A stretch of DNA of 9,214 bases from Ignavibacteriales bacterium (GTDB taxonomy: Bacteria > Bacteroidota > Ignavibacteria > Ignavibacteriales > Melioribacteraceae), in NCBI GenBank assembly GCA_027080245.1, contig JALWSN010000041.1, forward strand, positions 1 to 9,214. The letters run 5' to 3'. Positions 1 through 6,239 of this stretch are shown here, piece by piece (the stretch's first letter is position 1; every line of letters begins with the position of its first letter). The position numbers and the translations under genes are program-made. The notes beneath the pieces were generated by a model. It did no database searches, was not told the origin of the DNA, and saw only the letters and a list, made by a program, of their open reading frames with translations.

Positions 1-5
1 CTTAG

Positions 6-3000
6 TTGGAAGCGGAGAACAAAAGCCTTGCCGAACGCGCGGAAGACACCGTAACGCTTAACGTGGTTACCGAAATGCTTCTTTCAAGGAACGACCCGCT
101 GGAAATAATTTCAGCCGCTTTCGAAAAAATTTCTCACCTTAAAAAAATTCCCTGCCTTGCTTTAATTAACGTTGAAGGCGAAAAAGCTAAAGTAATCGTT
201 CAGTTTTACAATCACCCCGAAATTAAGACCGAGTTAAAATCCGTCGCAATAAAAAAAATTGTGCTCGATGAAATATTAGGCGGCGGCGGAATTTTACTCC
301 GTCCCTTCACCGAAGCCGACGAGGAGGTTAAGTTTGAATTTTCGAACGGCTTCAAACCAAGTTTCGTTTTGTTAATTCATTCGGGCTTCCTTGACGAAAA
401 TGAAATTCTTGTGATTTTGGAAGAGGGAACCAACAGGGAGAAAATCAAAAACAACATTCCGCTATTTCTTCAAATTAAAAATTTCATTAAGTGGCGAATT
501 GAAAACCTCGAGCTTCTGAAAAAAATTGAAGAGCAAAACAAACTCCTTTCTCAAAAGGTCGAAGAGCAAACCCAAGAAATTAACGCGCTATTTGAGCGTT
601 ACCAAGCGTTAGTGGAAAATTCGCAGGACGCTATTATTCTTCACAAAGAAGGGGCTATTCATTATGCAAACAAAAAAGCGGCGGAATTTTTGGGGTTTGA
701 AGAAAGCTCGGAACTTATTGGAAAAAACATCTGGGACTTCCTTGCCGTGGAAGAGACCGAACGAGTAAAAAATAGAATCGAGGAAACCCTCGCCTCAAAA
801 AAAGCCGCGCCGTTTGAAGAATTTAAAATGCTCGACAAAAACGGCAAACCGCTTACGGCTGAGGTTAGTGGGCTTAATATTACAGAACGGGGGGAGACTT
901 TTACTTTGCTGACAATACGGGACTTACGCCCTCGCTTGGAGTCGGAACAAGCGCTGAGAGAAAGCGAAGAACGCTTCAGGAAAGCGTTCCACACCAATCC
1001 GGATTCAATTAATATTAACAGATTGGAAGACGGGCTTTACATTTCGGTTAACGAAGGGTTCACAAAAATTACCGGCTGGACGCCCGAAGAAACAATCGGT
1101 AAAACTTCCGCCGAAATAAATATTTGGCAGGATTTGAACGACAGAAATAGGCTGGTAAAGGAGCTTAAGAAAAAGGGTTATTGCAAGAATTTGGAGGCGA
1201 ATTTTGTAGCGAAAGACGGACGGGTATTGCGGGGACTAATGTCCGCGTCGGTAATCAGGCTTAATGGTGTGCCCCATATTATTAGCGTTACGAGGGACAT
1301 TACTTCGATTAAACGCGCGGAGGAAGAGTTAAAGTTCCGCAACAAATTATTAACAAGCATTTTCAATTCGCTTAATTACCCGTTTTACATTGTGGACGCT
1401 AAAAATTACGAAATTATTTTAGCTAACCAAGCTGCCGAGAAATTCTCCAAAACCCAAAGCAAGCATTGTTACAAATACATTTGGGGGCTCGAGCAACAGT
1501 GCGATCCCGAATTGTGCTCGTTGGAGCATATTAAACAAAAGAACGAACCTTACGCTACTGAATTAAGCGTTGCCGTAGATGGACGGCAAAAATATTTTTC
1601 AATACACGGCTACCCTATTTTTGACAACGAGAACAACCTTGTTCAAATAATCGAATACGTTTTGGATATTACCGAGTTCAAAGAGGCTTCGGAAAAACTT
1701 AAGCAAAGCGAGCTTAAGTACCGTCGGCTATTTGAGGACGCCGTGGTTGGATTGGTGGTAATGGACGGCAGTGGCAAAATATTAAACGCCAATCAGAAAG
1801 CGTGCGAACTTTCGGGCTACCCGAAGGAAGAATTGTTAACAAAGAATGCAAGGGAGTTCTTTTCCGAAAAAGAACTAAAAGAAAATCCTCTACGTATTAA
1901 AGAAGTGTTACGCGGCGAGTTCGGCTTTCAGGAAAGGAATTTAATCCGAAGGGATGGGACAGTAGTTCCCGTGGAGTTGCATTCTAAGACAATTGGCGAG
2001 AATGAAATTCAAATTTTCCTAATGGATTTAACGGACAAGAAAAAAGCCGAGGAGATTAAAAAGAAATCTGAAGAGCAGTTCAAAAAAATATTTACGATGT
2101 CTCCCGTCGGAATTGTGCTTATTCGACAGGGCAAAATTGTTTTTGCAAATCAATCGATAACCAAATTGTTTGCGGCGGAAAACCCGGAAGAGCTTATTGG
2201 CAGAGTGATTTTTGATTTTATTCATCCGGATTTCAAGGAAATTGCAAGGAAAAGAATGAAATTCCTCGTTGAACATCCCGGGACAGCTGTAAGAACGATG
2301 GAAGAAAAGATAATCGATTTAAAAGGCAACGTAAAAGACGTTTTGATTGTGGGACACAATATCGAGTTAGACGGCAAGCCGACAATTCAGGGTTACATGT
2401 ACGACATTACCGAACGAAACAAAATTTTACGCGACCTGCAGGAAGCAAAAGAAAAAGCACAGTCGGCCGACAAATTAAAATCCGAATTCTTAGCACAAGT
2501 CTCTCACGAAATCCGAACTCCGCTAAATGTAATTCTTAATTACACTAATTTGCTAAGGGAAGAGCTTGCGCCTCGGCTGGAAGGCTCTCACGATTTTGTT
2601 TTTGCCGGAATAAATAAAAACAGCAAAAGAATTATTCGAACAATCGACATGATTCTGAACATGTCGGAAATTTCCCTCGGAACTTATTCCCCGTCGCCTA
2701 AGAATTTTGACTTGCATGATGATGTGCTTTTCGGGCTTTATTACACGTTTAAACAATACGCGGCGGAAAAGGGAGTTGATTTGTTGATTGAAAAAAAGGC
2801 AAACAATTGTATTATTAAAAAGGACCATTATTCGGTAAGTCAAATTTTTGAGCATTTACTGGATAACGCAGTAAAATTTACCGAAGACGGGCATGTGAAA
2901 ATTACAATTGACAGGGACGAGAGCAAAAGGCTGTTCGTTGAAATTAAGGATACGGGGATAGGCATTCCGCCATCCCGGATTGAAAATCTTTTCCAGCCCT

Positions 3001-3152
3001 TCGAGCAAGAGTTTACGGGTTACACACGGAAATACGAAGGGGCTGGGTTGGGGCTTTCCATTGTTAAAAGCTACTGCGAATTGAACGAAGCGGAAATTAA
3101 AATCGATTCGGATAAAAACCAGGGCACAACAGTAAGGGTTACGTTTAATTAA
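6..3152 (+). CDS. Soluble multi-PAS hybrid-less sensor histidine kinase
   Basis: Cytoplasmic two-component sensor kinase of about 1048 residues that should autophosphorylate on His834 and pass phosphate to an unlinked response regulator. Visible order: GAF-like N-terminal region (about 15-160); coiled coil (about 162-198); five PAS domains (about 199-310, 322-436, 448-558, 570-680, 690-805), several ending in the usual DIT-type motif before a helical linker; HisKA with H-box SHEIRTPLN (833-841); HATPase with N-box HLLDNAVKFT (950-959), G1 DTGIGI (982-987), F-box FQPFEQ (996-1001) and G2 GAGLGL (1012-1017). All catalytic boxes look intact. No transmembrane helix, receiver or DNA-binding domain is seen, so the signal is probably internal. 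PAS3 has a cysteine triad C488-x10-C499-x4-C504. The start is uncertain: an in-frame TAG at 3-5 directly precedes TTG at 6. GTG at 63 and ATG at 75 are alternatives, neither with a clear ribosome binding site. The ligand is unknown. Confidence 0.93.
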   Translation: MEAENKSLAERAEDTVTLNVVTEMLLSRNDPLEIISAAFEKISHLKKIPCLALINVEGEKAKVIVQFYNHPEIKTELKSVAIKKIVLDEILGGGGILLRPFTEADEEVKFEFSNGFKPSFVLLIHSGFLDENEILVILEEGTNREKIKNNIPLFLQIKNFIKWRIENLELLKKIEEQNKLLSQKVEEQTQEINALFERYQALVENSQDAIILHKEGAIHYANKKAAEFLGFEESSELIGKNIWDFLAVEETERVKNRIEETLASKKAAPFEEFKMLDKNGKPLTAEVSGLNITERGETFTLLTIRDLRPRLESEQALRESEERFRKAFHTNPDSININRLEDGLYISVNEGFTKITGWTPEETIGKTSAEINIWQDLNDRNRLVKELKKKGYCKNLEANFVAKDGRVLRGLMSASVIRLNGVPHIISVTRDITSIKRAEEELKFRNKLLTSIFNSLNYPFYIVDAKNYEIILANQAAEKFSKTQSKHCYKYIWGLEQQCDPELCSLEHIKQKNEPYATELSVAVDGRQKYFSIHGYPIFDNENNLVQIIEYVLDITEFKEASEKLKQSELKYRRLFEDAVVGLVVMDGSGKILNANQKACELSGYPKEELLTKNAREFFSEKELKENPLRIKEVLRGEFGFQERNLIRRDGTVVPVELHSKTIGENEIQIFLMDLTDKKKAEEIKKKSEEQFKKIFTMSPVGIVLIRQGKIVFANQSITKLFAAENPEELIGRVIFDFIHPDFKEIARKRMKFLVEHPGTAVRTMEEKIIDLKGNVKDVLIVGHNIELDGKPTIQGYMYDITERNKILRDLQEAKEKAQSADKLKSEFLAQVSHEIRTPLNVILNYTNLLREELAPRLEGSHDFVFAGINKNSKRIIRTIDMILNMSEISLGTYSPSPKNFDLHDDVLFGLYYTFKQYAAEKGVDLLIEKKANNCIIKKDHYSVSQIFEHLLDNAVKFTEDGHVKITIDRDESKRLFVEIKDTGIGIPPSRIENLFQPFEQEFTGYTRKYEGAGLGLSIVKSYCELNEAEIKIDSDKNQGTTVRVTFN

Positions 3153-3220
3153 TTGCGAATTTCAATTTTATTGCAACCAAAAGCGGAACAATAAAAGGGG
3201 AATATCTGGATGGATCGGTT

Positions 3221-3258
3221 GCTTTAGCAAAGCCATTTCTTCGGGATAGCGGACGGGA
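3221..3258. repeat. Dispersed repeat family 1, copy 1
   Basis: The segment starting GCTTTAGCAAAGCCATTTCT matches 3639-3676 at 31 of 38 positions by eye (25 of 30 in the core). This copy lacks the strong flanking inverted repeat of copy 2 and looks more decayed. Confidence 0.6.
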
Positions 3259-3275
3259 ATTTTCCTTTAAAGTAA

Positions 3276-3300
3276 TCCCTCATCTTCTTAAGAGGAGGGA
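3276..3300. terminator. Imperfect hairpin downstream of the kinase, possible terminator
   Basis: TCCCTC-a-TCTT, a three-base loop CTT, then AAGA-g-GAGGGA form a stem of ten pairs with one mismatch. It lies about 123 bases after the kinase stop codon. There is no T-run after it, so an intrinsic terminator role is weak. It may instead be another palindromic repeat or protect the mRNA 3' end. Confidence 0.3.
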
Positions 3301-3413
3301 CGGGGTGGAGTTATTGGGAAAGTCTTAAGGAATAAGTCTTAAGCAATAAGTTTGCTGAGATTTACAATTTTTACTAATTTGCTAAATTTTTTAATTACAA
3401 AAAAGAGTAGTTT

Positions 3414-3444
3414 GTTCGTTGAATTTGTGCCGTTTCTACGGAAC
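3414..3444. repeat. Dispersed repeat family 2, copy 1
   Basis: A 31-base segment containing TTGAATTTGTGC and CTACGG matches 4101-4131 at 27 of 31 positions. The similarity weakly continues for about 15 bases upstream. A related fragment, TTACGGAACGACATTCTTC at 3490-3508, resembles the DNA just after copy 2 (4122-4140). This suggests the family unit is longer than the conserved core. Confidence 0.6.
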
Positions 3445-3632
3445 TCAGGTTAACTTTTTTTGTTGATTTAGCTACAAAGGTTGCCTCCTTACGGAACGAC
3501 ATTCTTCACAATTTTTTTGAGTCATTAAAAGTGTTAGTAAAGATTAACCCCCGATTTGGCGAAAGCTTCCCGCTGGAATAGTCGGACTGCCTTTTGCTTT
3601 TGCGAAGTCACTCTTTCGATACTGCTCCATTG

Positions 3633-3676
3633 CCGTCAGCTTTAGCGAAGCCATCCCTTTGGGACAGCTGACGGTA
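3633..3676. repeat. Palindromic repeat, family 1 copy 2
   Basis: Perfect 9-base arms CCGTCAGCT (3633-3641) and AGCTGACGG (3666-3674) enclose a 24-base loop. The right part includes family 1 copy 2 (3639-3676), with a small inner TCCC-TTT-GGGA hairpin. It could fold as RNA, but there is no U-tract. It is likely a REP-like dispersed palindrome. Confidence 0.6.
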
Positions 3677-3698
3677 TTGAGAAAGGAAAATAATTTTC

Positions 3699-3755
3699 GG
3701 CTTTAGCCACATTCTAATTTCATTCGGAATTCTAACAATGGGACTAAAGCCCATT
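3699..3755. repeat. Palindromic repeat with GGCTTTAG/CTAAAGCC arms
   Basis: GGCTTTAG (3699-3706) and CTAAAGCC (3744-3751) are perfect 8-base inverted arms separated by 37 bases. The right arm overlaps a second small palindrome, AATGGG-7-CCCATT (3737-3755). The layout resembles dispersed intergenic palindromes seen in Bacteroidota/Ignavibacteriota genomes. That comparison is from memory. Confidence 0.5.
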
Positions 3756-3907
3756 AGTTTTGTTTTTAACTTCTAACCGTCTAAATCCTACGGAAATGTC
3801 TCATGAACTCACAGCAAAATTAAGCTTTTAACTTTTATCTTCTAAATTTCTGACATTAACTTACTGGTAATTTTGTTTTTTTAGAAAACATTACTGTTTG
3901 CTTTTGC

Positions 3908-4014
3908 TGTCATTCCGAACCTCGACGGAGTCGAGAGTGAGGAATCTCTTTCGTTTAAAATTCTACAATTTAGATGGGATTTCTCTCCCCGATAAATCGG
4001 GGGTCGAAATGACA
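3908..4014. repeat. REP/MITE-like element with inverted ends
   Basis: The 107-base element is bounded by TGTCATTCCGA (3908-3918) and TCGAAATGACA (4004-4014), inverted repeats matching at 10 of 11 positions. Inside are two strong hairpins: CTCGAC-GGA-GTCGAG (3921-3935) and CCCCGAT-AA-ATCGGGG (3987-4002). It carries no coding sequence. TGTCATTCCGA...GAGGAATCT elements are a familiar type of non-autonomous dispersed repeat in FCB-group genomes. Mobility by a transposase acting in trans is inference. Confidence 0.7.
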
Positions 4015-4100
4015 ATTTACTTTATTGTCATAGTCGGAAAAGCTCATGAAAAATCGACTAAATCCTGTTAAAAATTTTGTAATCAAAAGAAGAGAAGTGG

Positions 4101-4131
4101 GTTCATTGAATTTGTGCAGTTACTACGGGAC
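4101..4131. repeat. Dispersed repeat family 2, copy 2
   Basis: This is the second copy of the 31-base segment at 3414-3444, with four mismatches (27 of 31). Both copies are in the same orientation, 687 bases apart, and keep TTGAATTTGTGC and CTACGG. Confidence 0.6.
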
Positions 4132-4335
4132 GACATCTTCGTAGAACACAAAATAATAAAACAAAAAAAATAGCTCCATCGAAGCGGAACTTAAAAAGGA
4201 AGGACCTTCTTCGACCAGATGTAAATTGGGGCTACGGCGCAAAAGGTTTCGTTTTCTCCAACATTCTGCGGGACTCGCCGAGACAATCTTGGAGGATGAA
4301 TAGGGGTTAGAACGTTTGGATGGAGTGATGGATGG

Positions 4336-4540
4336 TTGGATTAATTGGGGCTTAATAAGATTTCTTTCCTGACAATCGTTTGCTGATTTTTCAATAGAAA
4401 TAAACTAAAAAGGTTTTTTTCGAATTTGGGTTTTTGTGTTATTATGGTTTAAATTTCAAAAATAAAGTTTGATTTATTTGAGTTAAATAATAGCTAAAAT
4501 ATCTTTTGGGAGCGCTCCTTTTAACGCCCCATTAATCCAA
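4336..4540. repeat. Inverted repeat pair flanking about 175 bases
   Basis: TTGGATTAATTGGGGC (4336-4351) and GCCCCATTAATCCAA (4526-4540) are inverted copies differing by one inserted base. The outer flanks on both sides hold further GGATGA/TTGGATG-like sequence, so the arms may extend to about 4315 and 4560. The interior is AT-rich and non-coding. It could be a small MITE-like insertion or two opposed copies of a dispersed repeat. Confidence 0.45.
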
Positions 4541-4555
4541 TTATGCAATCATCCA

Positions 4556-4591
4556 ATTTGTCGCGGCGAAAAACCAATCCGCGCAACAAAT
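4556..4591 (-). terminator. Candidate hairpin terminator of the cytochrome-barrel operon
   Basis: On the minus strand, ATTTGT-TG-CGCGG pairs with CCGCG-ACAAAT around a 12-base loop, giving 6+5 pairs with a two-base bulge. It begins 52 bases after the barrel stop codon, a sensible place for a terminator. No T-run follows in the transcript, so it is only a weak candidate. Confidence 0.35.
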
Positions 4592-4643
4592 GTTCCTATT
4601 CATAATTTAACCAAGAACCACGCACTAAGAACAAAGCACATTA

Positions 4644-6239
4644 TTAAAACCTTTGCGAGAGGTTCAGAAAAACTCTTCCGTAAGAATGGACTCCTTCGAG
4701 AATGCCTTCGTAACTAAGGGAGAAACTTAGCTTACGGGTGAAACTTAGCCCCAAATCGAGCATCAGGACATTTTCAATTACTTCCGGCGCATTGTTCGGG
4801 AAAGAATAATAAATATTTTTGTAACCGCCGGAAAGGTAAACCAATCCCTTGAAGACGTAACGCGAAAATCTTAACGAAGCGATGTTGCCTAAAATGAAAC
4901 TCGTTGAAATCAAATGTTCGTTAAGAGACGCGGTAGCGTTCAAGTAGGGCAAACGGGAATACGAAGCCGAGAATCCCGCATTGTAGCTAGGCTTGGGATC
5001 TCCGCGGCGGTTGTTAAAACTACCGTTTACGCTTAAATAAACCCGCCTGAATGGACGAAGGGAAAACCTCAATCTGAAACCCTGCCGGGTAGCGTCGTCC
5101 AGCAAACGCTCGGCAAAGGATTTGTAAGTTTCGTAGTAAATTACGTTTTTGCGAGCGTCGTAGCCGAAGGACAAACTTGCCGAGCGGGACAATCTGAACC
5201 TCAGCGAAAAATAAAGACTTGTTAATTTGAAGTCCGAACTTTCGACCCCATTGATTCTTTTGTAAAGGTCAATTTCGGTGGAGAAAAAGAGGAAAACATT
5301 TTTAATTACGTCGTTGTTGTGCTGAATGTAAACAAAACGCCTGTCCGTTTTGCCGTGGTTAGATTGCTGAAAAAATGCCGCATTAGTCTTCATTGTACCC
5401 GCGCCAAGCGAATCTTCCCGCCCGAGGTAAACGCCGTATTCAAAAAGTTTTGAATTAAAGCCGTAATCAGTAAAATTTGGGCGCGAACCGGCAACCGCGC
5501 CGAACAAGAATCCGCCTGTTTTAACGCCAATGCTAACGCCGTCAATTGCGCCAACGTTGTTTAGATTAGGATTAATTCTTCTTCCAATCCAAATGTTAAA
5601 ATTTGCCGAGGGCTTGTAATTCAAAGCCAAGTTGTAAACGGTTAAGTAATCCTGCGGTCTTTTTTGCAGAGCCTTCCACTGGTCAGCTCGGTATTTGAAA
5701 TTAAAATAACTAGTGAAAGAAACGTTAGAGCCGGCAATATTCAAAGCGTTAAACGAGGATGAAAACCGCCAGCGCTGGTAATCCGTACCGAAGGCGTTCG
5801 AAAAATTCGAATAAGAGGAAAGGCTCAGCCTGCCGTAAACAGTGGGTTCGGCATTCCCGATTTTTGCTTTGCCGATTTTAACTTTAACAACTGCGGCTTT
5901 TTTAAGCAAATCCTCCGCTAGGGATTTTTTCTTTCCGCCCCTTTTTTGTTCAACGCTTTTAATTTTTGCAAAAACCAATTCGCCCTTTTTCAGCTTCCAC
6001 TTGGCAATTGGCAAAGCGGCAACAGACTTAGAGGATTTGTATTTTACTTTTAAGGCAGGCTTAAGCAAGGTATTAATTTTCAGGAACAAAGTATCCCCGG
6101 TTTCAATTCCCTGCGTGGAAGGGAAAGAGACGTAAACCATGGTGGGCGAGACGAATGAAATTTTACCCGAAACGGTTTTACGTTGCGCCTGCAAACCCAC
6201 GGCAAATAATAATCCAAGTAATAATATTTTTTTTACCAT
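4644..6239 (-). CDS. Outer-membrane beta-barrel protein with N-terminal periplasmic domain, cytochrome partner
   Basis: Exported 531-residue protein. Residues 1-19 form a Sec signal ending LQA before Gln19-Arg20. Residues about 21-95 look like a small beta-rich, SH3-like domain (VYVSFPSTQGIETGDTLFLK). A lysine-rich linker (about 95-130) follows. From about 134 the protein shows alternating polar/aromatic strands typical of a transmembrane barrel and ends in NLSQRF, with the terminal Phe expected of a barrel-assembly signal. The barrel is about 400 residues, enough for roughly 16-22 strands. The start is ATG at 6239-6237. It overlaps the stop of the 25-heme gene by seven bases and has a GGAAG site eight bases upstream. 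The frame stays open upstream to 6566, but that stretch is arginine-rich shadow of the cytochrome gene. Placement as last gene after two multiheme cytochromes suggests a porin-like sheath or anchor for electron transfer across the outer membrane. The exact family was not recognised. Confidence 0.85.
   Translation of the reverse strand: MVKKILLLGLLFAVGLQAQRKTVSGKISFVSPTMVYVSFPSTQGIETGDTLFLKINTLLKPALKVKYKSSKSVAALPIAKWKLKKGELVFAKIKSVEQKRGGKKKSLAEDLLKKAAVVKVKIGKAKIGNAEPTVYGRLSLSSYSNFSNAFGTDYQRWRFSSSFNALNIAGSNVSFTSYFNFKYRADQWKALQKRPQDYLTVYNLALNYKPSANFNIWIGRRINPNLNNVGAIDGVSIGVKTGGFLFGAVAGSRPNFTDYGFNSKLFEYGVYLGREDSLGAGTMKTNAAFFQQSNHGKTDRRFVYIQHNNDVIKNVFLFFSTEIDLYKRINGVESSDFKLTSLYFSLRFRLSRSASLSFGYDARKNVIYYETYKSFAERLLDDATRQGFRLRFSLRPFRRVYLSVNGSFNNRRGDPKPSYNAGFSASYSRLPYLNATASLNEHLISTSFILGNIASLRFSRYVFKGLVYLSGGYKNIYYSFPNNAPEVIENVLMLDLGLSFTRKLSFSLSYEGILEGVHSYGRVFLNLSQRF

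Larger units (their letters stand above)
3153..4643. other. Long non-coding convergent intergenic region rich in degenerate repeats
   Basis: About 1.49 kb lies between the 3' ends of the kinase and the barrel gene. No reading frame here shows a plausible start, a recognisable domain or the codon texture of the neighbours. The space is filled with short degenerate direct repeats and imperfect palindromes, listed separately. No tRNA or rRNA was recognised. A small RNA or a decayed mobile element cannot be excluded by eye. Confidence 0.8.

Noticed and set aside
4031..4060. TAGTCG/CGACTA inverted repeat.
   Set aside because: Six-base arms with an 18-base gap are expected by chance in this AT-rich stretch.
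4508..4520. Palindrome GGAGCGCTCC followed by TTTT as a + strand terminator.
   Set aside because: It is a perfect palindrome with no loop; folding leaves only about three pairs, and it lies far from the kinase stop.
3153..4643. CRISPR array or decayed transposase gene in the intergenic gap.
   Set aside because: Repeats are few, unequal in spacing and of several families, and no frame shows transposase motifs.
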